Below, in pieces: positions 14,075 through 21,216 of a DNA stretch of 23,539 bases. Below the pieces are notes generated by a model. That model did no database searches, was not told where the DNA came from, and saw only the letters and a program-made list of their open reading frames with translations. Position 1 is the stretch's first letter, and each line of letters begins with the position of its first letter. The stretch is from Caldithrix sp. (GTDB lineage: Bacteria; KSB1; UBA2214; DYKH01), in assembly GCA_020722685.1 (NCBI GenBank), contig DYKH01000083.1:1-23539 (forward strand), in the 5' to 3' direction. A program made the translations under genes and the position numbers.

Positions 14075-14695
14075 ATGAAAAGCGGGATATGGGAATTGAT
14101 TCAAAAGGATAAGAACAACTTTGGGCTGCCCAATCTACTCACAGTTTTGCGCTTGCTGTTTTTGCCGTGCATTATTTACTTCTTAGTGCTCGGCACCAAG
14201 CGCGGCGACTGGCGGTACGATGGGCTGTCGATTGCATTTATTTTCTTATCCGGACTCACTGATTTCCTCGACGGTTATGTAGCCAGGCAGATGAATCTTC
14301 GCTCCAATCTTGGCCGCATGTTGGATCCTTTGGTTGACAAGATTAACGTCGATATTGCCGTGCTTTTCTTGGCCGCCTATAAGGGATTGCCCTATTGGTA
14401 TGTCGTTCTGGTCATAGGGCGCGATCTAATCATTCTCTTGGCCAGTTTCCATGTGATCGCCAAAATCCGCTTGGTGACGGAATCCAATTTGCTGGGCAAA
14501 TATACCTTGGTGTCCTTTGCACTGGTCACCGTTGCCTACATCTTGAACATTCGCCCCCTCACCTACATCACTCTGTGGATTTCCGCGCTGCTCATTCCGG
14601 CTTCGTTGACAAAATACTTTTTGTTTTATCGCGACCTCATGCGGCGCGAGAAAGCAGCGGCTCACAAAACCAAGGAGACGGTTCTGATCGAATAG
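14075..14695 (+). CDS. CDP-alcohol phosphatidyltransferase family protein
   Basis: A 206-residue membrane enzyme with the full CDP-alcohol phosphotransferase signature: Asp66-Gly67, Ala70-Arg71, eight residues, Gly80, Asp84 and Asp88 (DGYVAR then GRMLDPLVD). Members exchange CMP on a CDP-lipid for an alcohol such as glycerol-phosphate, serine or inositol. The N-terminal NLLTVLRLLFLPCIIYFL resembles PgsA-type phosphatidylglycerophosphate synthases, so the default reading is phospholipid head-group synthesis. Archaeal archaetidyl-phosphate synthases belong to the same family, which matters because the gene follows the geranylgeranyl reductase by 8 bases. AAAGGA ends four bases before the ATG. 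The acceptor alcohol cannot be read here. Confidence 0.88.
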   Translation: MKSGIWELIQKDKNNFGLPNLLTVLRLLFLPCIIYFLVLGTKRGDWRYDGLSIAFIFLSGLTDFLDGYVARQMNLRSNLGRMLDPLVDKINVDIAVLFLAAYKGLPYWYVVLVIGRDLIILLASFHVIAKIRLVTESNLLGKYTLVSFALVTVAYILNIRPLTYITLWISALLIPASLTKYFLFYRDLMRREKAAAHKTKETVLIE

Positions 14696-14784
14696 AATTG
14701 GCGGAAGATTTTCGCCCCAGTCAATGGGATATGCGGCTCCGGTGGCAAGGGACAAGTATCAAATGGGGAACGAAAGCAACTCGG

Positions 14785-14840
14785 CGGCGTTTCTTAGGCG
14801 TGGCTCAAGAAGCTTGTAGTAATCAGGCAAGAGAACGCCG
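14785..14840. repeat. Inverted repeat in the leader of ftsY
   Basis: CGGCGTT at 14785-14791 pairs exactly with AACGCCG at 14834-14840, and the stem can extend inward with CTT/AAG after a bulge. The loop is about 40 bases. It lies in the 246-base gap 14696-14941, which otherwise has no gene that I can support. It may be a leader structure or chance. Confidence 0.3.
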
Positions 14841-14941
14841 TTGACAAAGACCCATCGCGACGTGCCCAGCTAAAGGCGATTTATGTTGCATGAATTGACG
14901 CGAGCGCGAAGGGCAGACCGGGTGTTAAAAAAGGATAGAGA

Positions 14942-15859
14942 TTGTTCACTGTCGTTGCAAAACTACAACAGGGCTTGGCGAAAACCAAAGCGGGATTGGT
15001 CGAGGGAATCGCTCGGATTGTCAGCAAAGCCAAAGGAATCGATGAACAGCTATTGGCCGATCTGGAAGAGTTGCTTATCCTAAGCGACGTCGGCGTAGAA
15101 TCTGCCGAAAAAATTGTCGATGACCTGCGGAGAAAGCGCAAGGAGTCGAGTGTCAACAGCCCGCAAGAAATTATCGCGATTCTAAAGGATGAACTGATAG
15201 CAATTTTGAACGGCGCTCCAGACAGGCCGGTTCAGGTTCAACCGACAAAGCCTTACGTCATCAGCGTGGTCGGTGTCAACGGTACCGGCAAGACTACCAC
15301 CATCGGTAAGTTGGCGCACGGATTTACCCAAAAGGGCAAAAAGGTGTTGGTGGCTGCTGCGGATACTTTTCGCGCTGCGGCCATCGACCAGCTCGAAATT
15401 TGGGCTAAGCGCTCCGGCGCGGACATGGTGCATGCACAATCCGGCGCCGATCCCGCTGCCGTGGCCTTCGATGCTTTGAAAGCAGCGCTCACTCGCAATA
15501 TCGACGTTCTCATCATCGATACCGCCGGTAGGCTGCACACAAAGACAAATCTGATGGCCGAGCTCAGCAAAATACATCGGGTGTTGGACCGGCAGTTGCC
15601 CGGCGCGCCGCACGAGGTTTTGTTGGTGCTGGACGCAACGACCGGTCAGAATGGTTTGTCACAAGCCCGTAAATTCACCGAAGCCGTCAAGGTAACTGGC
15701 ATCGCGCTGACAAAGCTGGACGGCACTGCAAAAGGCGGTATCGTTTTCTCGATTGTCAAGGAGTTGGGCATTCCGGTTCGTTATCTTGGCCTGGGGGAGA
15801 AAATGGACGATTTGGAGGATTTCGATCCCAAGCAATTCGTCGAGGCGTTGTTTAAGTGA
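14942..15859 (+). CDS. ftsY: Signal recognition particle receptor FtsY
   Basis: GTPase that docks SRP-bound ribosomes at the membrane. The 305 residues comprise the helical N domain (about 1-85) and the NG GTPase core: G1 GVNGTGKTTT at 111-120, DTFRAAAIDQL, the DTAGRLHT G3 block, LDATTGQNGL, and G4 TKLDGTAKGG, ending with GLGEKMDDLEDFDP typical of FtsY rather than Ffh. There is no acidic A domain, as in many short FtsY proteins. The TTG start at 14942 is supported by AAGGA at 14931-14935 with a 6-base spacer. The stop overlaps the rimO start in a GTGA junction. Confidence 0.96.
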   Translation: MFTVVAKLQQGLAKTKAGLVEGIARIVSKAKGIDEQLLADLEELLILSDVGVESAEKIVDDLRRKRKESSVNSPQEIIAILKDELIAILNGAPDRPVQVQPTKPYVISVVGVNGTGKTTTIGKLAHGFTQKGKKVLVAAADTFRAAAIDQLEIWAKRSGADMVHAQSGADPAAVAFDALKAALTRNIDVLIIDTAGRLHTKTNLMAELSKIHRVLDRQLPGAPHEVLLVLDATTGQNGLSQARKFTEAVKVTGIALTKLDGTAKGGIVFSIVKELGIPVRYLGLGEKMDDLEDFDPKQFVEALFK

Positions 15860-17199
15860 AATTGGCCTACATCAGTCTCGGCTGTCCCAAAAACGTTATT
15901 GATTTGGAAACGATTCTTGGCGGCTTGAACGGCATAGAAATTGTCGGTGATTCGCACCAAGCGGATGCGACCATCGTCAACACCTGCGCCTTCATCACCA
16001 GCGCCAAACAGGAGTCCATCGACGCGATCTTTGACATTGTGCGGATTAAGCAAGACATGCCCGGACACAAAATTCTGGTCACGGGCTGTCTGCCGCAACG
16101 CTATCGGGATGAACTGGCGAGAGAGCTACCCGAGGTCGACGCCTTTTTCCCCTTTACGGACGTTCAGGCTACCATTGCCGGAATCCGCCAGTTCTTTCCT
16201 GGCCATAGCTGCGACACCTTTCGACGTAAGCTCATCACGCCTTCTCACTACGCATATCTTCGCATTGCCGAAGGCTGCGACAACCGATGCAGTTATTGCG
16301 CCATTCCGCTCATTAAGGGCGCCTACAAAAGTCGGCCCAAGATGGCTATCTTGACAGAGGCGCATGAGCTTGTCGAGTCCGGCGTTCGTGAACTGGTGCT
16401 GGTCGCGCAAGACACGACTTACTATGGACGGGAGCAGGGAGAAAAATATGGCCTTGCCAATCTGCTGTCGGCGCTGAACGAAATTCCCGACCTGAAGTGG
16501 ATTCGATTGATGTACACTCATCCTGCGCATTGGGACAGAAGTTTGATCGAAGCAATGGCCGGGTTGGACAAGGTCGTCAAATACATCGACCTACCGATCC
16601 AGCACGTTTCCGACCGGCTCTTGCGGCAAATGGGAAGAAAGGTGACCAGGAATCGAATCGAAAGCCTCATTGACGAGTTGCGCTCCAATATTCCGGAACT
16701 GGCGTTCCGTACTTCATTGATTGTCGGCTTTCCAGGTGAGACGGATGCGGAATTTGCCGAGCTGCTGCAATTCGTGAGCGATGCACGCTTTGAGCGCCTG
16801 GGCGTATTTACCTATTCCCACGAGGAAGGTACCCGAGCTTATGAAACGGATGACAGCGTCAGCGAAGAAATCAAGCTTGCGCGCCAACAGGAGATTATGG
16901 AACGGCAGGCAGAAATTGCCGCCCAACAGAGCCGGGCGTTGATCGGCCGGGAGGTCGAGATCGTCATTGATGAGACCGATAAGGAAGAAGGAAAATCCTT
17001 TGGCCGGACACAATGGGATGCTCCGGAAATAGATAATTCCGTAATTATTGACAAAGAGCTCTCGGTCGGCCGGTTTGTCAAAGTGAAAATAATTGATGCA
17101 GACATTTTCGACTTGTTTGCCGCGCCTGCTGAGTCGAGCCGAGTCATCAGTGACTACAAAGCACCCCAAGCAGTAGCAGCAAATGCCGCGACGAAATAG
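15856..17199 (+). CDS. rimO: Ribosomal protein S12 methylthiotransferase RimO
   Basis: Radical-SAM enzyme that adds a methylthio group to an aspartate of ribosomal protein S12. The 447-residue protein has the N-terminal cluster cysteines Cys10 (SLGCPKN), Cys44 (VNTCAF) and Cys78 (VTGCLPQRY), the radical-SAM triad Cys141, Cys145, Cys148 in EGCDNRCSYC, and a C-terminal TRAM domain with GRTQWDAPEIDN. SLGCPKN and the DAPEIDN-type ending point to RimO rather than MiaB. About 20 residues follow the TRAM domain as a low-complexity Ala-rich tail. The GTG start overlaps the ftsY stop, so the genes are translationally coupled. Confidence 0.95.
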   Translation: MKLAYISLGCPKNVIDLETILGGLNGIEIVGDSHQADATIVNTCAFITSAKQESIDAIFDIVRIKQDMPGHKILVTGCLPQRYRDELARELPEVDAFFPFTDVQATIAGIRQFFPGHSCDTFRRKLITPSHYAYLRIAEGCDNRCSYCAIPLIKGAYKSRPKMAILTEAHELVESGVRELVLVAQDTTYYGREQGEKYGLANLLSALNEIPDLKWIRLMYTHPAHWDRSLIEAMAGLDKVVKYIDLPIQHVSDRLLRQMGRKVTRNRIESLIDELRSNIPELAFRTSLIVGFPGETDAEFAELLQFVSDARFERLGVFTYSHEEGTRAYETDDSVSEEIKLARQQEIMERQAEIAAQQSRALIGREVEIVIDETDKEEGKSFGRTQWDAPEIDNSVIIDKELSVGRFVKVKIIDADIFDLFAAPAESSRVISDYKAPQAVAANAATK

Positions 17200-17453
17200 A
17201 TATTCGCATCATAAACTACGAAATATAGGATAGAGATTTTAAGTTTGAAGTTTTGTATATTTCAACTGAGCAGGTGTGTCTTTTCGCAGGTTCGGAAGGG
17301 AAAGGTTCCGCCCTACAGCCGAATCACGGCGTGGCGGGCCAAGGGCGCAATGACAAGTCTCGGCTCTAAACTGCTACACAATTTTTGCGGTGTTTTTTTT
17401 GCAAAGCTGTTTATGATCATTCTGATCGCTCTTTGCCTTGAAAGGAGCTATCT

Positions 17454-18746
17454 ATGAAAATCCGTGAATTTTTTCGCTCGGCAGTGCCCATTTTGATATT
17501 CATATCCATGTCTACAATCTGGGCACAAGCAGAGATGGGCCGTGGGGTAGAAACAAAGGGACCCGCATTTCACGATGACATTGTTGCCTTGGCGGTCCCC
17601 GACGACTTTTCCATGAACCGCCTCAACGTCTATGTTGAAGTGGCATACGATGAATTGCAGTTCGTCAAGTTGGAGGATGGCTATCAGGCAAGCTATGAAA
17701 TCTCGGTGGTCATTTTCGACCAAGACGGGGAACAAGAAAACGGTAAGATTTGGAAGCAAACGGTGTCTGTGCAAGACTATGACCAGACCAACAAGCAGGG
17801 CATTTTCGACCTCTCGGATGAACAATTCGACCTGAAACCAGCCACCTATGATGTCATCGTCACCCTGCAGGATTTGGAAACGACCTTTGCCAGCAAACAC
17901 AAGCACACCGTCCACTTGCGAGACTTCTCGAAGCGCAACTTAGCCTTGAGCAGCATCACCTTTGCCAAAGTCACCGAGGATTCCTTGGGAGTCAAGAGCA
18001 TTCGTCCTGAGGTAACAGACCCGCTCAAGGGACTGGGACAAGAGATATTCGCGTATTTCGAGATCTATCATTCCCACTCGGGTGACCAGGCGACCTTGGA
18101 GTACCGAATTAGCGGCGAGCGCACGAAAACCAGAATTGAAGAAACTCACAACATTACCCTGGCAGAAGGCCGGACAATCGATTATTTCAAGATTCCGTCG
18201 GACAGCTTGGAGCACGATTCATACAAACTGGCCATTACGGTGACGAACGGCATAGAAAAAGCCACGACCGAAAAGCCGTTCTACATTCGTTGGAGCGGAA
18301 TTCCGGCAAGCTCTGAAGATCTAGAGACTGCCATCGAACAGATCAAATACATTGCTACCAAGAGCGAATGGGACAAAATCAGGAAAGCCTCAGATAACAA
18401 AAAGCTTGAGGAGTTCAAGCGTTTTTGGCAGCGCCATGATCCAACTCCCGGTACCGAGGCCAACGAGGCAATGGAAGCCCACTATGCTCGCGTAGAGTAC
18501 GCCAATGAAAACTTCTCCGCCACGCAACAAAAAGGCTGGCGGACCGACATGGGCATGGTTTACATCCTGCTGGGCGCTCCGGATGACGTCGAGCGCAATC
18601 CCTTCCCTCGCGGCTCCAATCCATACGAGATCTGGCAATATTATCGCTTCAATCGTTCTTTCGTCTTTGTCGATTACACCGGTTTTGGTGATTTTCACTT
18701 GTCGACACCTTTTTCGATCTATGAGTACCAACGACTCCTAAAATAG
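17454..18746 (+). CDS. GWxTD-domain exported protein
   Basis: A 430-residue exported protein. Residues 1-26 form a signal peptide ending in IWAQA. Beta-rich sequence follows (about 35-285), and then the GWxTD domain with GWRTD at 361-365 and MVYILLGAPDDVERNPF, IWQYYRFNRSFVFVDYTGFG after it. GWxTD proteins are frequent in Acidobacteriota and FCB-group genomes; their role is not settled. AAAGGAG at 17441-17447 with a 6-base spacer fixes the ATG. The 254-base gap before it (17200-17453) contains a TATGAT -10-like box at 17412-17417 but no matching -35 that I can support, and no gene. Confidence 0.9.
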   Translation: MKIREFFRSAVPILIFISMSTIWAQAEMGRGVETKGPAFHDDIVALAVPDDFSMNRLNVYVEVAYDELQFVKLEDGYQASYEISVVIFDQDGEQENGKIWKQTVSVQDYDQTNKQGIFDLSDEQFDLKPATYDVIVTLQDLETTFASKHKHTVHLRDFSKRNLALSSITFAKVTEDSLGVKSIRPEVTDPLKGLGQEIFAYFEIYHSHSGDQATLEYRISGERTKTRIEETHNITLAEGRTIDYFKIPSDSLEHDSYKLAITVTNGIEKATTEKPFYIRWSGIPASSEDLETAIEQIKYIATKSEWDKIRKASDNKKLEEFKRFWQRHDPTPGTEANEAMEAHYARVEYANENFSATQQKGWRTDMGMVYILLGAPDDVERNPFPRGSNPYEIWQYYRFNRSFVFVDYTGFGDFHLSTPFSIYEYQRLLK

Positions 18747-18850
18747 CGAGCCGTCTGCTGCACCTTGACAGAAAGAAAACAGTCGAGGATCGACGATACC
18801 GTCCGCCTGAGGGACGGATCATTTGGGCAACACAAGAGGACGAAGAGGTC

Positions 18851-19816
18851 ATCAATACAGATAATTCTTTCACCCCGTTAAAGCCGCCACCGCTAAGACG
18901 TGGCGATCTCATTGCCGCCGTTTCCCCGGCGAGTCCACCGCACGGCGAAAAGAGCCAGCAATATCAGGCCGGGCTAAAGTATCTTCGCCGGCGAGGATTT
19001 CGCATCCTCGAAGGACGCCACATTCTCAATGAATATGGTTATCTGGCCGGTACGGACGATGAGCGCGCTCACGACCTGAACGCCATGCTGAACAATCCGG
19101 AAGTGAAGGCGATCATTTGCATTCGCGGCGGCTACGGCACCCCACGATTACTGCACAAAATAGATTACGACGCTGTCCGCCGCCAACCCAAGATATTCGT
19201 TGGCTACAGCGATATCACCAGTCTGCAATTGGCGCTTTTTGCCCAAACCGGACTGGTCACCTTTTCCGGCCCCATGATCGCTGTGGAAATGGGCAAGGGG
19301 ATCGATCCCTTTACCGAGCGGGCATTTTGGGATGTTGTCAGCCAGGGAAAAGCAAAACGCATGAAGGCTCCCGAGGCGCGGATTTACAAGCCAGGTATAG
19401 CCGAAGGGCGTTTGCTGGGTGGATGCTTTTCTCTCATCAACCCCCTGTTGGGCACGCCTTATATGCCTGACCTGAACGGTGCAATCCTGGCTTTGGAAGA
19501 TATTGGCGAGGATGTGTATCGACTGGATCGTTACTTTGCGCAATTGCGCCACGCCGGCATTCTGGAAAAATTGCACGGTATCGTGCTTGGCCAATTCATC
19601 GAATGCGAGGATACCAAGGATGACGCTTCTCCGTCCCTGACCTTAGAGCAAGTGATTTTGGAGTACATCCAGGACTTGTCGATCCCCGTCCTCGGCAATT
19701 TTCCCTATGGACACGGCAGTGTCAAATACACACTTCCCTTCGGCTGTCAAGTCAGGTTGAACACAAGAAGCGCAACTTTGAGCATGTTAGAACCCGCGGT
19801 GAGGGATGAAACATAA
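18851..19816 (+). CDS. Muramoyltetrapeptide LD-carboxypeptidase (S66 family), start codon abnormal
   Basis: Removes the terminal D-Ala from peptidoglycan tetrapeptides during cell-wall recycling. Homology runs from KPPPLRRGDLIAAVSPASPP (about 18881) to the stop: ending at 19816 it has GYLAGTDDERAHDLNAM, RGGYGTPRLL, nucleophile Ser120 in GYSDIT, FSGPM, Glu216 in ALEDIG and His288 in YGHGSVKYTLPFG, the complete catalytic triad. Length of about 321 residues is normal. The frame is open from 18725 but contains no ATG, GTG or TTG before 19085, which lies about 70 residues inside the conserved domain. The start at 18851 (ATC, with AGAGGA 10 bases upstream) is only a placeholder. It overlaps purN by 11 bases. 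Confidence 0.85.
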   Translation: MNTDNSFTPLKPPPLRRGDLIAAVSPASPPHGEKSQQYQAGLKYLRRRGFRILEGRHILNEYGYLAGTDDERAHDLNAMLNNPEVKAIICIRGGYGTPRLLHKIDYDAVRRQPKIFVGYSDITSLQLALFAQTGLVTFSGPMIAVEMGKGIDPFTERAFWDVVSQGKAKRMKAPEARIYKPGIAEGRLLGGCFSLINPLLGTPYMPDLNGAILALEDIGEDVYRLDRYFAQLRHAGILEKLHGIVLGQFIECEDTKDDASPSLTLEQVILEYIQDLSIPVLGNFPYGHGSVKYTLPFGCQVRLNTRSATLSMLEPAVRDET

Positions 19817-20444
19817 CGCTAAACCGATCCGCCTGGCAGTATTTGCTTCCGGGCGCGGCTCCAACCTTGAGGCCATCCTGCGAAATATCGCCAACGGCAG
19901 TCTGACTGCCGAGGTCGCCCTCGTTATCAGTAATCGCTCTTCAGCCGGCGCCTTGGAAATTGCTCGGCAAGAGGGAATTCCGTCCTTTCATGTTTCGTCG
20001 AAACACTTTGCCGGCGAGCAGGAGTATGAGTCACATCTGCTAAAGCTGTTAGCCGACCACCAAATCGAGCTTATTGTTTTGGCCGGCTATTTGAAGCGGA
20101 TCCCCGGAAGCGTCATTCGCCAATATCGAAATCGCATTCTAAATATTCATCCGGCGCTTTTGCCGGCTTTTGGCGGCCCCGGGCTCTACGGCCACTTTGT
20201 CCATGAGGCCGTGTTGAATTACGGCTGCAAAGTCTCCGGGGCCACGGTGCATTTGGTAGATGAGGAATACGACACGGGTGCGCCGGTCTTGCAGCGCTGC
20301 GTCCCGGTACTGGACGATGATACTCCGGAAACCCTATCTGACCGCGTTTTGCAGGTCGAGCATCAGATCTTTTCCGAGGCCATCCAGCTCTTCGCCGAAG
20401 GCCGGGTGATCATCGAAGGTCGAAAAAGTAAGATTATAAAATGA
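19806..20444 (+). CDS. purN: Phosphoribosylglycinamide formyltransferase
   Basis: Third step of purine synthesis: formyl transfer from 10-formyltetrahydrofolate to GAR. The 212-residue protein shows FASGRGSNLEA near the N-terminus (phosphate site), LAGYLKRI, the catalytic Asn113 and His115 in LNIHPALLPAF, and Asp156 in DEEYDTGAPVLQ. The segment FGGPGLYGHFVHEAVL is the variant seen in Bacteroidota-like PurN rather than the E. coli form. It starts inside the end of the LD-carboxypeptidase gene, and its own stop overlaps the next gene by 4 bases (ATGA), so all three are one translational unit. The folate genes at 1242-2171 supply its cofactor. Confidence 0.95.
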   Translation: MKHNAKPIRLAVFASGRGSNLEAILRNIANGSLTAEVALVISNRSSAGALEIARQEGIPSFHVSSKHFAGEQEYESHLLKLLADHQIELIVLAGYLKRIPGSVIRQYRNRILNIHPALLPAFGGPGLYGHFVHEAVLNYGCKVSGATVHLVDEEYDTGAPVLQRCVPVLDDDTPETLSDRVLQVEHQIFSEAIQLFAEGRVIIEGRKSKIIK

Positions 20445-21091
20445 GGCCGGTCCGAAAATGGGATGGCCGGCGAGGTCACTTGCTCGTGACCGCCGTCGTC
20501 CTATCCTGCTACTTTGCATCTTGTTCTTCCCAACACGATTATGAGCTGGTCGAGATATCCTCCATCGATCCCTCAATTGTTGTGGATTTACGTTATGCCA
20601 CCGCGCACAACTTTGTCGGCAAGGTTCTCTATCGGGAAGGTCGCTGTGTTCTCCGGCGCATGACCGCCGAGCGACTCAGTCGCGCACAGAAAAGATTGCA
20701 GCGACAAGGCTTTGGCCTGAAGATTTGGGATGGCTACCGGCCCCTATCGGTACAGAGGGAAATGTGGGCGCTGGTGCCGGATTCCCGTTACGTCGCCAAT
20801 CCGGAACGCGGATCCCGGCATAATCGCGGCGCCGCGGTGGACGTCACTCTGGTGGACGCCAACGGCGTGGAAGTGAGCATGCCGACGGCCTTTGACGACT
20901 TTAGCGAGAGGGCGGCGGCGACCTTTGCCGATTTACCGGATAGCATCTTGGTCCACCGCCGGATATTGCAAGAAGCCATGACCGCCGAAGGATTTACTAT
21001 CCTCGACTCCGAGTGGTGGCACTTTGACGACCCCAATTGGCAGCGCTGTGAGCTTTTGGACATCCCTGTGGAAAAGGTCGGCAACAAGTAA
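20441..21091 (+). CDS. VanX/DdpX-like D-Ala-D-Ala dipeptidase, probable lipoprotein
   Basis: Zinc peptidase of the M15D family, which cleaves D-alanyl-D-alanine. The 216 residues contain the metal motif SRHNRGAAVD (His127, Asp134) and EWWH (Glu191 catalytic base, His194 third zinc ligand), plus IWDGYRPLSVQ with the substrate arginine. The N-terminus has a basic stretch, a hydrophobic run and FASC with Cys28 as a likely lipid-anchor site, so it should act in the periplasm, pointing to D-Ala-D-Ala salvage or wall remodelling. True resistance VanX proteins are cytosolic, so vancomycin resistance is not implied. The ATG overlaps the purN stop. Confidence 0.92.
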   Translation: MRPVRKWDGRRGHLLVTAVVLSCYFASCSSQHDYELVEISSIDPSIVVDLRYATAHNFVGKVLYREGRCVLRRMTAERLSRAQKRLQRQGFGLKIWDGYRPLSVQREMWALVPDSRYVANPERGSRHNRGAAVDVTLVDANGVEVSMPTAFDDFSERAAATFADLPDSILVHRRILQEAMTAEGFTILDSEWWHFDDPNWQRCELLDIPVEKVGNK

Positions 21092-21201
21092 GAACATCAG
21101 CAGATTCGCTGCAAACGAGCGTGCCGGACTTGGCCTTTCAACGCACCAATCTTAGCAATCCATAGCGATATTTTGCAGCAAGTTTCTCAAGAACCTCTTA
21201 A

Positions 21202-21216
21202 GCCTCGAGGCCTAAA
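21202..21216 (+). promoter_or_regulatory. purH ribosome binding site inside a palindrome
   Basis: GAGG at 21207-21210 with a 6-base spacer sets the GTG start at 21217. The site forms the right half of an exact 10-base palindrome, GCCTCGAGGC at 21202-21211. A palindrome covering the ribosome site could bind a regulator or, in dimer or extended form, hide the site; a 10-base loopless palindrome cannot fold well by itself. Confidence 0.4.

Noticed and set aside
14696..14941. Possible SRP (4.5S) RNA gene next to ftsY
   Set aside because: The conserved GGTC...GGAAGGAAGCA core of bacterial SRP RNA is absent.
17245..17457. 70-codon frame before the GWxTD gene
   Set aside because: It starts on a TTG, has no good ribosome site, no family resemblance, and overlaps the true start of the next gene.
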